Of a DNA stretch of 14,927 bases, positions 1 through 6,857 are shown piece by piece. The stretch spans positions 1 to 14,927 of the forward strand of contig JAGWNO010000030.1 in assembly GCA_028871235.1 (NCBI GenBank). Reading direction: 5' to 3'. Both the position numbers and the translations under genes were made by a program. Numbering within the stretch: position 1 is the first letter of the stretch; every line of letters starts with the position of its first letter. The DNA comes from Gammaproteobacteria bacterium (GTDB lineage Bacteria; Pseudomonadota; Gammaproteobacteria; Natronospirales; REEB76). Below the pieces are notes generated by a model that searched no databases, was not told the origin of the DNA, and was given only the letters and a program-made list of their open reading frames with translations.

Positions 1-1
1 G

Positions 2-145
2 ACGCCGGTGAATCTCAGCCGCGAACAAAAGGACGTGTTGAAAAAATTTGAAGCCGCCGTGCATAGCGATGGCCACAAACATTCGCCCCGGGAACGCTCC
101 TGGATCGACGGTGTGAAACGCTTTTTTGAGAATGCCAACACGTGA
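2..145 (+). CDS. dnaJ: DnaJ chaperone, C-terminal end (partial)
   Basis: The window opens inside a gene whose last 47 codons are visible, ending at TGA 143-145. The reading has the typical end of the Hsp40 co-chaperone DnaJ: a TPVNLS segment, a charged helix beginning REQKDVLKKFE, an HSPRERSW stretch and the closing DGVKRFFENA. This is the C-terminal dimerisation end. The J domain, Gly/Phe region and zinc-finger cysteines lie upstream of the window and cannot be checked. DnaJ stimulates DnaK ATP hydrolysis and delivers unfolded clients. dapB follows 33 bases downstream, the usual neighbour of dnaJ in many gammaproteobacteria. No terminator is visible in the gap, so read-through into dapB is possible. 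The identification rests on a short tail plus gene order. Confidence 0.85.
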   Translation, partial: TPVNLSREQKDVLKKFEAAVHSDGHKHSPRERSWIDGVKRFFENANT

Positions 146-178
146 GTTGCCAGCATTAATACCCCTGTTCCCGTATCC

Positions 179-964
179 GTGACCAGGATCGCGCTGCTCG
201 GTGCCGCCGGCCGCATGGGCCAGGCTGTCCTGGCTGTCGCCCAGGATTACCCGGGCGTGCGGATCAGCGCGGTATTGGTGCGTGCCGGCAGCAAGCTGCT
301 GGGCCAGGATGCCGGTGGCATCGCTTACGGCGCGGATCTCCCCAAGGCACTGGCTGCCAGTGACGTGCTGGTGGATTTTTCCACACCGGCATCCACGCAT
401 GCCGCCATCGATGCCTGCTTGGCAGCGCGTAAACCGCTGGTTATCGGTGTCACCGGACTTGACGCAGCCCTGCTGCAGAAAATCGAACAGGCCAGCCATG
501 CGATCGCGGTACTGGCAGCGCCCAATATGAGCCTGGGTGCAAATCTATTGCTGCAGCTCGCTGCCACCGCCGCGCTGGCGCTTGGGGAACAGTTCGATGT
601 GGAGATCGGCGAAGCGCATCACCGTCACAAGCAGGATGCACCCTCCGGAACGGCGTTGGCTCTGGGGCAGGCAGTGGCTGAAGCGCGCGGCGTGAGGCTG
701 GAAGAGCACGCGGTCTTCCAACGCACCGGCCGTGGCGGCGCGCGCCAGCCGGGCAGCATCGGCTTCACTTCAGTGCGCGCCGGCGATATCGTCGGCGACC
801 ACAGCGTCCTGCTGGCCGGGCCGGGCGAACGTTTGGAGCTGAGCCACCGGGCCGAGAGCCGCGCCACCTTCGCGCGCGGTGCGCTGGCTGCTGCCCGCTG
901 GCTGAGCAGCCGGCCTGCGGGACGTTATCAAATGGCGGATGTACTTGCGATAGACGCACGCTGA
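179..964 (+). CDS. dapB: 4-hydroxy-tetrahydrodipicolinate reductase
   Basis: DapB reduces 4-hydroxy-tetrahydrodipicolinate with NAD(P)H in the diaminopimelate and lysine pathway, in the cytoplasm. The 261-residue product is slightly shorter than the 273-residue E. coli enzyme. The N-terminal Rossmann domain carries GAAGRMG (residues 8-14), the GxxGxxG dinucleotide loop, followed by DFSTPAST (66-73) and VIGVTGL (88-94). The catalytic and substrate motif EAHHRHKQDAPSGTAL covers residues 145-160, with the His pair 147/148, Lys151 and the SGT substrate loop. The C-terminal GFTSVRAGDIVG and LELSHRAESR segments are also family-typical. The GTG at 179 is chosen because it sits directly before the Rossmann strand and no ATG or TTG lies between it and the in-frame dnaJ stop. 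No good Shine-Dalgarno site is seen, so coupling to dnaJ is possible. Confidence 0.96.
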   Translation: MTRIALLGAAGRMGQAVLAVAQDYPGVRISAVLVRAGSKLLGQDAGGIAYGADLPKALAASDVLVDFSTPASTHAAIDACLAARKPLVIGVTGLDAALLQKIEQASHAIAVLAAPNMSLGANLLLQLAATAALALGEQFDVEIGEAHHRHKQDAPSGTALALGQAVAEARGVRLEEHAVFQRTGRGGARQPGSIGFTSVRAGDIVGDHSVLLAGPGERLELSHRAESRATFARGALAAARWLSSRPAGRYQMADVLAIDAR

Positions 965-976
965 ACCTGGGGGGCG

Positions 977-1006
977 TGGACGCGCTCCCGTTTCTTCCGT
1001 TAAAAT
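977..1006 (+). promoter_or_regulatory. candidate sigma70 promoter for carAB
   Basis: A TAAAAT hexamer (1001-1006, five of six to TATAAT) lies 18 bases downstream of TGGACG (977-982, four of six to TTGACA). It is in the dapB-carA gap, just after the dapB stop, and would give a carA leader of about 85 bases. The -35 element is weak and the spacing slightly long, so this is a prediction only. Confidence 0.3.
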
Positions 1007-1025
1007 CCCACGGATTTGACTGCTG

Positions 1026-1098
1026 CCCGCGCCTTGGTCGCGGGGAATCCGCGGGAGGCGTCATGGCCTTCCCGCTGCGCGCGAAGGAGGAGTTGATC
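1026..1098 (+). promoter_or_regulatory. carA leader with competing hairpins and strong ribosome binding site
   Basis: The arm CCCGCG (1026-1031) can pair with either of two identical CGCGGG copies, at 1039-1044 or 1050-1055. The second copy also forms the 5' arm of a separate 8-bp hairpin (1051-1058 with 1068-1075, one G-U pair). The 3' arm of that hairpin overlaps CCTTC (1067-1071), which can instead pair with GAAGG (1083-1087) and cover part of the Shine-Dalgarno site AAGGAGG (1084-1090). The structures are therefore mutually exclusive, the layout of a translational switch. GC-rich DNA makes chance hairpins common and no ligand or leader peptide is evident, so regulation is inferred and not shown. 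Confidence 0.35.
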
Positions 1099-2256
1099 TT
1101 GGAACATCCGGCCATCCTGGCTCTTGAGGACGGTACGATTTTCCGGGGTATTTCCATTGGCGCTTTCGGCACGGCAATCGGCGAGGTGGTGTTTAATACC
1201 GCCATGACGGGTTATCAGGAGATTCTCACGGACCCGTCCTACTGCCGGCAACTGGTTACCCTCACTTATCCCCACATCGGCAACACCGGTGCCAATCCAC
1301 AGGATTGCGAGTCCGCGCGCATCATGGCCAGCGGTCTCATCATCCGCGATTTGCCGCTCACGGCCAGCAGCTGGCGCGTCCAGGAATCCCTGGGTGATTA
1401 TCTGCAGCGCGAGAACATTGTCGCCATCGCCGGCATCGATACCCGCCGACTCACCCGGCTGCTGCGGCACAAGGGTGCCCAGAACGGCTGCATCCTGGCA
1501 GGCACAAAAGCGCCTCATGAGGAGGCGCTCAGCAAGGCGCGTGCCTTTCCGGGACTCAAGGGCATGGATCTTGCCAAGGCCGTGACCACCCCCAAACCTT
1601 ATGCATGGCAAGAGGGCGGCTGGCGGCTGGCCGGCAACGCGAGTCCGGTGGTTGCGGATGGGCGTTTCCATGTGGTGGCCTACGATTATGGCGTCAAACG
1701 CACTATCCTGCGCATCCTGGTGGACCACGGCTGTCGGGTGACGGTGGTACCGGCCACGACATCTGCCAAGGACGCATTGGCACTGCGACCGGACGGGCTG
1801 TTCTTCTCCAATGGCCCCGGGGACCCGGAACCCTGCGATTACGCCATCGCCGCGCTGCGTGAATTCCTCACCACCGGCATCCCCATCTTCGGCATCTGCC
1901 TCGGACACCAGTTACTGGGTCTCGCCAGCGGCGCCCGCACCAGCAAGATGAAATTCGGCCACCATGGCGCCAACCATCCGGTCATCGACCTGGATAGTGG
2001 CCGCGTCATGATCTCCAGCCAGAACCATGGTTTCGCGGTGGATGAGAGCAGCCTGCCAGCCAACTTGCGGGCCACGCACAAGTCGCTGTTCGACGGTACA
2101 CTGCAAGGCATGGAACGTACTGATTGTGAGGCCTTCAGTTTCCAGGGGCACCCGGAAGCGAGCCCCGGCCCCCACGATATGCAACCGCTGTTCGAGCGCT
2201 TCATACGCGCCATGGAAGCGCATGGCGCACATTCGCGAGTTGCCGCAGCCAGTTAA
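1099..2256 (+). CDS. carA: carbamoyl-phosphate synthase small subunit (glutaminase)
   Basis: CarA hydrolyses glutamine and channels ammonia to CarB for carbamoyl phosphate, the precursor of arginine and pyrimidines. The N-terminal CPSase small-chain domain begins at AILALEDGT (residues 5-13). The C-terminal class I amidotransferase domain has the nucleophile Cys267 in GICLGHQ, the oxyanion motif SNGPGDP (237-243), and His351 with Glu353 in FQGHPEAS. The length of 385 residues matches the E. coli subunit (382). I chose TTG 1099 because AAGGAGG (1084-1090) lies eight bases upstream and the N terminus then aligns with E. coli. An in-frame ATG at 1063, with GGGAGG at 1053-1058, would add 12 residues and is a real alternative. 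The frame stays open upstream to about 976. carB follows after 112 bases. Confidence 0.95.
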   Translation: MEHPAILALEDGTIFRGISIGAFGTAIGEVVFNTAMTGYQEILTDPSYCRQLVTLTYPHIGNTGANPQDCESARIMASGLIIRDLPLTASSWRVQESLGDYLQRENIVAIAGIDTRRLTRLLRHKGAQNGCILAGTKAPHEEALSKARAFPGLKGMDLAKAVTTPKPYAWQEGGWRLAGNASPVVADGRFHVVAYDYGVKRTILRILVDHGCRVTVVPATTSAKDALALRPDGLFFSNGPGDPEPCDYAIAALREFLTTGIPIFGICLGHQLLGLASGARTSKMKFGHHGANHPVIDLDSGRVMISSQNHGFAVDESSLPANLRATHKSLFDGTLQGMERTDCEAFSFQGHPEASPGPHDMQPLFERFIRAMEAHGAHSRVAAAS

Positions 2257-2313
2257 CCCATACGCACGGCCAAGGTGCGGGTGGCGCCGGTGACGGTGTC
2301 CTAAGTTTACGAG

Positions 2314-2341
2314 TGCGCGTACCGACTTGCAGGGACGCGCA
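2314..2341 (+). other. inverted repeat in the carA-carB gap
   Basis: TGCGCGT (2314-2320) and ACGCGCA (2335-2341) are perfect reverse complements separated by 14 bases, in the 112-base gap between carA and carB. No T-tract follows, so it does not look like an intrinsic terminator. It ends 27 bases before the carB start. It could be an mRNA-stability or processing hairpin, or chance in GC-rich DNA. I see no convincing small gene in this gap. Confidence 0.3.
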
Positions 2342-2368
2342 GACTGGAAAACCCTGGAATCACGGCAC

Positions 2369-5300
2369 ATGCCAAGACGCACAGACATCAAAAGCATCCT
2401 GCTCATCGGCGCCGGCCCCATCGTCATCGGCCAGGCCTGTGAGTTCGATTACTCCGGTGCCCAGGCATGCAAGGCGCTGCGTCAGGAGGGTTACCGGGTG
2501 GTGCTGGTGAACTCCAATCCAGCCACCATCATGACAGACCCCGAAACCGCCGATGCGGTGTACATCGAGCCCATCCATTGGCGCACCATCGAACGCATCA
2601 TAGACAAGGAACGTCCCGACGCGCTGCTGCCTACCATGGGCGGTCAGACGGCGCTCAACTGCGCTCTCGACCTGGTGCGCGAGGGTGTGCTGCAGAAGTA
2701 CGGTGTGGAGATGATCGGCGCGTCCCGTGAGGCCATCGACATGGCCGAAGATCGCGACCTGTTCCGCCGCGCCATGCAGCAGATCGGTCTGGCGGTACCG
2801 CGCGCCGGCCTGGCCCACAACATGGATGAGGCCCTGGCGGTGCAGGCGGAGATCGGTTTCCCCACCATCGTCCGGCCATCGTTCACTTTGGGTGGCAGCG
2901 GCGGCGGCATAGCCTACAACCGCGAGGAGCTCGTGGATATATGCGAGCTGGGCCTGGACCTGTCACCCACCAATGAACTGCTCATAGAGGAGTCGGTGCT
3001 GGGTTGGAAGGAATTCGAGATGGAGGTGGTGCGCGACCGGCATGACAACTGCATTATCGTGTGCTCCATCGAGAACCTCGACCCGATGGGCGTGCATACC
3101 GGCGATTCCATCACGGTGGCGCCGGCGCAGACGCTCACCGACAAGGAATACCAGCTCATGCGCGACGCTTCCATCGCGGTGTTGCGCAAGGTGGGCGTGG
3201 AGACCGGCGGTTCCAATGTGCAGTTCGCCATCAATCCGCAGGACGGGCGCATGCTGGTCATCGAGATGAACCCGCGGGTATCGCGCTCCTCGGCGTTGGC
3301 GTCGAAAGCCACCGGTTTCCCGATCGCGAAGGTCGCTGCCAAGCTCGCCATCGGCTATACCCTGGATGAACTCCGCAATGAGATCACCGGCGGTGCCACG
3401 CCGGCGTCTTTCGAACCCAGCATCGATTACGTCGTGACCAAGGTGCCACGCTTCACCTTCGAGAAATTTCCCCAGGCAGAGCCGCGGCTGACCACACAGA
3501 TGAAATCTGTGGGCGAGGTCATGGCCATCGGGCGCACCTTCCAGGAATCGCTGCAAAAGGCCCTGCGCGGCCTGGAAACAGGCGCGGATGGTTTCAACGA
3601 GAAACTGATTGATTTCAGTGCGCCCAGCGCCATGGATATGCTGCGGCTGGAACTGCGCGCACCGGGCCCGGACCGGCTGTGGTATGTGGCGGACGCTTTC
3701 CGCATCGGCGTGTCGGGGGAGGAAATCGCCGCGCTGACCAGGATCGATCCATGGTTCCTGGCGCAGATCGAGGATCTGGTGCGCGAGGAACAGGCGGTGA
3801 CGGAAGGCGGCCTGCAGGCCCTGGATGCCACAAGACTGCGGCACCTCAAACGCAAAGGTTTCGCCGACAGCCGTCTCGCCACATTGTTGCGCTGTGACGA
3901 GTCGGACATCCGGGCACTGCGCATCAAGTGCGGGATCCGTCCGGTGTACAAGCGGGTGGATTCCTGCGCGGCGGAATTCGCGTCCACCACCGCTTACATG
4001 TATTCCACTTATGAAGATGAGTGTGAGGCTGAGCCGACGCAACGCGACAAGATCATGGTGTTGGGCGGCGGTCCCAACCGCATCGGTCAGGGTATCGAGT
4101 TCGATTACTGCTGTGTCCATGCAGCTTTGGCACTGCGGGAAGACGGCTATGAGACCATCATGGTCAATTGCAACCCCGAGACCGTCTCGACCGATTACGA
4201 CACTTCGGACCGGCTGTATTTCGAGCCCTTGACCTTCGAAGATGTGATGGAGATCATCGATAAAGAAAAACCGAAGGGCGTAATCGTGCAATTCGGCGGC
4301 CAGACACCTTTGAAACTGGCGCGCGCCCTGGAAGCCGCGGGTGCGCCGATTATCGGCACCTCGCCGGATTGCATCGATCTTGCCGAAGACCGGGAGCGCT
4401 TCTCAAAGTTGGTGGACAGGCTGGGTCTGCGGCAGCCGCCGGCGCGCAGCGCGCACAATGAACAGGAAGCGGTGGAGTTGGCGGGCGAGGTGGGCTTTCC
4501 ACTCATGCTGCGGCCTTCCTATGTGCTGGGTGGCCGTGCCATGGAGGTGGTGTTCGGCGAGGATGATCTGCTGGGCTATATCCGCAACGCGGTGCGGGTC
4601 TCCAATGCCTCGCCGGTGCTCATGGACCGGTTCCTGGAGGACGCCATCGAAGTGGACGTGGACACACTCTGTGATGGTCAGCAGGTGCTGGTGGGCGGCA
4701 TCATGGAGCACGTGGAGCAGGCGGGGGTGCATTCCGGCGACTCCAGTTGTTCGCTGCCACCCAACAGCCTGAGCCAGGACATGCAACAGCAGATCCGCGA
4801 GACTGTGGCCAAGCTGGCCAAAGCACTCAAGGTGGTGGGCCTGATGAACACCCAGTTCGCCATCCAGGACGGCCAGCTGTACATATTGGAGGTGAATCCG
4901 CGTGCTTCCCGCACCGTGCCGTTCGTATCCAAGGCAGTGGGCGTGCCGCTGGCCAAGGTGGCGGCCCGCTGCATGGCGGGCCGGAGTCTCAAGGCTCAGG
5001 GCGTCACCAGCATTCCCATACCCGGCTATTTTTCCGTAAAGGAATCAGTGTTCCCGTTCATCAAGTTCCGCGGCGTCGATCCGCTGTTGGGGCCGGAGAT
5101 GAAATCTACCGGCGAGGTCATGGGTACGGGCCGGACTTTCGGCGAGGCTTATGCAAAAGCCAGTTTCGCCTCGGGGATCATCATTCCCACTGGCGGCAAG
5201 GCACTCATCAGCGTACGTGATCCGGACAAGCGCGCGGCGGTGGAGCTGGCCAGGGCGCTCATCCAGCGCGGCTTCAGTATCATCGCTACCCACGGCACGG

Positions 5301-5590
5301 CGGCGGCACTGCGGTCGGCCGGTCTGCATTGTGAGCATATCAACAAGGTGCGTGAAGGCCGCCCGCATGTTGTAGACCTCATCAAAAATGAGGAAGTGAG
5401 CCTCATCGTCAATACCACAGAGGGCAAGCAAGCCATATTGGAGTCATATTCGATCCGCCGCGAGGCGGTTTCCCACAAGATCACCTACTACACCACCATC
5501 GCAGCCGCCCGGGCTACCGTGACGGCACTGGATTACATCGATTCCGCCGGAGTCAACAAGCTGCAGGATCTGCACCGGGAGCTGGCTTGA
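2369..5590 (+). CDS. carB: carbamoyl-phosphate synthase large subunit
   Basis: CarB makes carbamoyl phosphate from bicarbonate, two ATP and CarA-derived ammonia. From ATG 2369 the product is 1073 residues, the E. coli length, starting MPRRTDIKSI. It has two homologous ATP-grasp halves. The first opens with GAGPIVIGQACEFDYSG and contains FTLGGSGGGIAYN and EMNPRVSRSSALAS. The second opens with LGGGPNRIGQGIEFDYCC and contains RPSYVLGGRAMEVV and EVNPRASRTVPF. The C-terminal methylglyoxal-synthase-like allosteric domain has ATHGTAAALR, NKVREGRPH and IVNTTEG. These keep the Thr, Lys and Asn positions that bind UMP or ornithine in the E. coli enzyme, so feedback control is expected. Earlier in-frame starts add 14 unconserved residues and are rejected. 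No strong Shine-Dalgarno site is visible. The stop overlaps the greA start as TGATG. Confidence 0.98.
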   Translation: MPRRTDIKSILLIGAGPIVIGQACEFDYSGAQACKALRQEGYRVVLVNSNPATIMTDPETADAVYIEPIHWRTIERIIDKERPDALLPTMGGQTALNCALDLVREGVLQKYGVEMIGASREAIDMAEDRDLFRRAMQQIGLAVPRAGLAHNMDEALAVQAEIGFPTIVRPSFTLGGSGGGIAYNREELVDICELGLDLSPTNELLIEESVLGWKEFEMEVVRDRHDNCIIVCSIENLDPMGVHTGDSITVAPAQTLTDKEYQLMRDASIAVLRKVGVETGGSNVQFAINPQDGRMLVIEMNPRVSRSSALASKATGFPIAKVAAKLAIGYTLDELRNEITGGATPASFEPSIDYVVTKVPRFTFEKFPQAEPRLTTQMKSVGEVMAIGRTFQESLQKALRGLETGADGFNEKLIDFSAPSAMDMLRLELRAPGPDRLWYVADAFRIGVSGEEIAALTRIDPWFLAQIEDLVREEQAVTEGGLQALDATRLRHLKRKGFADSRLATLLRCDESDIRALRIKCGIRPVYKRVDSCAAEFASTTAYMYSTYEDECEAEPTQRDKIMVLGGGPNRIGQGIEFDYCCVHAALALREDGYETIMVNCNPETVSTDYDTSDRLYFEPLTFEDVMEIIDKEKPKGVIVQFGGQTPLKLARALEAAGAPIIGTSPDCIDLAEDRERFSKLVDRLGLRQPPARSAHNEQEAVELAGEVGFPLMLRPSYVLGGRAMEVVFGEDDLLGYIRNAVRVSNASPVLMDRFLEDAIEVDVDTLCDGQQVLVGGIMEHVEQAGVHSGDSSCSLPPNSLSQDMQQQIRETVAKLAKALKVVGLMNTQFAIQDGQLYILEVNPRASRTVPFVSKAVGVPLAKVAARCMAGRSLKAQGVTSIPIPGYFSVKESVFPFIKFRGVDPLLGPEMKSTGEVMGTGRTFGEAYAKASFASGIIIPTGGKALISVRDPDKRAAVELARALIQRGFSIIATHGTAAALRSAGLHCEHINKVREGRPHVVDLIKNEEVSLIVNTTEGKQAILESYSIRREAVSHKITYYTTIAAARATVTALDYIDSAGVNKLQDLHRELA

Positions 5591-6066
5591 TGGCCAAGAT
5601 ACCCTTGACCGTGCGCGGCGCCGAACGCCTGCGCGAGGAATTGAAGCGGCTCAAGGCCGGGGACCGGCCGCGGGTGATCAAGGCAATCGCGGAAGCACGT
5701 ACTCACGGTGATCTCAGCGAGAACGCCGAATATCACGCCGCCCGCGAGCAGCAGAGCTTCATCGAAGGCCGTATCCAGGAGCTGGAGTCGAAACTCGCAA
5801 ATGCGGAGGTCATCGACGTCACCCGGATAAACGCCAACGGCAAGGTGGTGTTCGGTTCCACCGTGGTGCTGGCTGACGAGGAGAGCGGCAATGAGGTCAA
5901 TTATCAGATCGTGGGTGAGGATGAAGCCGACATCAAGGCAGGCCGCATCTCGGTGAACTCACCCATCGCCCGCGCGCTCATCGGCAAACAGCAGGGCGAC
6001 GTGGCGGTGGTCAAGACGCCTGCCGGCGAACGTCAGTTGGAGATCATCGAGGTGCGTTACGAATAA
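5590..6066 (+). CDS. greA: transcription elongation factor GreA
   Basis: GreA enters the secondary channel of RNA polymerase and stimulates cleavage of backtracked RNA. The product is 158 residues, identical in length to E. coli GreA. The N-terminal coiled coil begins at RGAERLREEL and carries the tip motif HGDLSENAEYHAAREQQ, with the essential acidic pair Asp41 and Glu44. The C-terminal FKBP-like domain contains IVGEDEADIKAGRISVNSP and IARALIGKQQGD. ATG 5590 shares one base with the carB stop (TGATG), and GGGA at 5577-5580 can serve as the ribosome site, so translation is probably coupled to carB. A TTG at 5587 directly before the ATG adds one residue and is less likely. The placement after carB is the same as in Pseudomonas. 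Confidence 0.97.
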   Translation: MAKIPLTVRGAERLREELKRLKAGDRPRVIKAIAEARTHGDLSENAEYHAAREQQSFIEGRIQELESKLANAEVIDVTRINANGKVVFGSTVVLADEESGNEVNYQIVGEDEADIKAGRISVNSPIARALIGKQQGDVAVVKTPAGERQLEIIEVRYE

Positions 6067-6088
6067 CCCAGTACCGCGGTTCAGGCGG

Positions 6089-6517
6089 ATGCGGCGGGTG
6101 CTGATCACAGTGTGGGTGGGTTCCTTTTGGACGGTCGGTTTGCTGGTGGCGCCCATGCTGTTTGTGTTGCTGCCCGACCGGGATATGGCCGGCGCACTGG
6201 CCAGGCATTTATTTGCCGCCGTGGAATATCTCGGCATCGTCTGCGGCGGATTACTGCTGCTGTTGATGCGCATGGCCTATGGCCGTTGGCTGGCGCATTT
6301 CGGTGCGCGTCTTGTGGCCATAATGCTGATACTCATGGTGGTGAGTCTGCTGGTAATCGATCCCTGGGTGGACGGATTGCGCCTGTCCCGGGGCGTTGCG
6401 GATACAGCGTTCGCCTGGGCACATGGCGCAGCGTCGGTGATATATCTGCTACTGTGTTTACTTGGTTTGTGGCTGTTATTTATAAATGATGACCGGACGG
6501 GTGTCAGGGCAGAATGA
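6089..6517 (+). CDS. DUF4149-like four-helix membrane protein
   Basis: This 142-residue protein has four hydrophobic segments at about residues 4-26, 43-62, 71-92 and 113-133, with short charged links. It should therefore be a polytopic inner-membrane protein. Features such as WVGSFWTVG and VAPMLFVLL in the first helix, and an AGALARHLF segment before the second, resemble the uncharacterised DUF4149 family. That family has a member between greA and yhbY in Pseudomonas. No catalytic residues or ligand sites are recognisable and no function is claimed. ATG 6089 lies 22 bases after greA and the gene is probably co-transcribed with it; no strong ribosome site is visible. GTG codons at 6098 and 6110 are alternative starts. 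The last 14 bases overlap the convergent yhbY gene on the other strand. Confidence 0.75.
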   Translation: MRRVLITVWVGSFWTVGLLVAPMLFVLLPDRDMAGALARHLFAAVEYLGIVCGGLLLLLMRMAYGRWLAHFGARLVAIMLILMVVSLLVIDPWVDGLRLSRGVADTAFAWAHGAASVIYLLLCLLGLWLLFINDDRTGVRAE

Positions 6518-6737
6518 TTTTCGGCTTTTGCGGGTGACGGCGGTAAAAGACCGCGATATGACCAATGCGCTGTACCAGCAGGGCACCGGTGCCGGCGAGG
6601 ATGGCGGTGATCATGTCGGTGCGGGCAGCACGGTGTTCGGCCGCAAGCTTGATTTTGACGAGTTCGTGGGCGCTGAGGCCGTTGTCGATCTCCCTGTACA
6701 CGCTGGCAGTGAAACCGGCGCGCCCGGTGCGCACCAC
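6504..6737 (-). CDS. yhbY: YhbY / CRS1-YhbY RNA-binding protein, 5' end lost by frameshift
   Basis: YhbY proteins are single-domain CRS1-YhbY RNA-binding factors associated with 50S ribosome precursors. The open frame from GTG 6737 gives 77 residues. It matches the family from the GxxG loop (GRAG, residues 5-8) through SAHELVKIKLA, the segment containing TGALLVQRIG, and the terminal KPKIILP. Full-length relatives have about 97 residues. The missing part is an N-terminal helix ending in a KQHLKGLAH-like motif. In-frame codons just upstream of 6737 read ALAHHREPVV, clearly coding, but have no ATG, GTG or TTG start. The rest of the helix is found in another frame (see 6738-6808). The gene is either a recent frameshift or carries a sequencing error, unless CTG 6758 is used. 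It is divergent from rlmE, as in E. coli. Confidence 0.75.
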   Translation of the reverse strand: MVRTGRAGFTASVYREIDNGLSAHELVKIKLAAEHRAARTDMITAILAGTGALLVQRIGHIAVFYRRHPQKPKIILP

Positions 6738-6808
6738 CGGCTCTCTATGATGTGCCAGGGCACACGCCGATGCTGCTTGTGACTGTCGGCAAGCTCGTCC
6801 CTGACCAC
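6738..6808 (-). pseudogene. yhbY: displaced 5' portion of yhbY in a shifted frame
   Basis: Read on the minus strand from GTG 6808, the frame gives VRDELADSHKQHRR, which aligns with the start of E. coli YhbY (LSTKQKQHLK). After codon 6766-6764 the homology moves to the frame of the 77-residue gene, as ALAHHREPVV. Eleven bases separate the KQH codons from the LAH codons, where E. coli has nine. Dropping one GT from the CGTGTG at 6766-6761 gives HRRALAHHREP with no other change. The repaired protein would be about 100 residues from GTG 6808. An ATG at 6832 in the same frame is another possible start. Confidence 0.55.
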
Positions 6809-6843
6809 ACGCGCCGCTGCAAAGGCGGACATTTTAACAGGCC

Positions 6844-6857
6844 AGCGCGGAGCGCTT
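6844..6857 (+). promoter_or_regulatory. rlmE ribosome binding site in a small hairpin
   Basis: AGCGC (6844-6848) and GCGCT (6852-6856) are perfect complements enclosing the three-base loop GGA. The Shine-Dalgarno element GGAG (6849-6852) lies in that loop and its closing pair, five bases before the rlmE ATG at 6858. It fixes the start. Any effect on translation is speculative. Confidence 0.4.

Noticed and set aside
1000..1908. 302-codon minus-strand frame opposite carA
   Set aside because: It lies opposite conserved carA codons, with no family features and no ribosome site of its own.
2963..4291. Long open frame (442 codons) on the minus strand opposite carB
   Set aside because: It is antisense to a full-length conserved CarB, has no recognisable motifs, and is His/Arg/Gln-rich as expected from reverse reading of a GC-rich coding strand.
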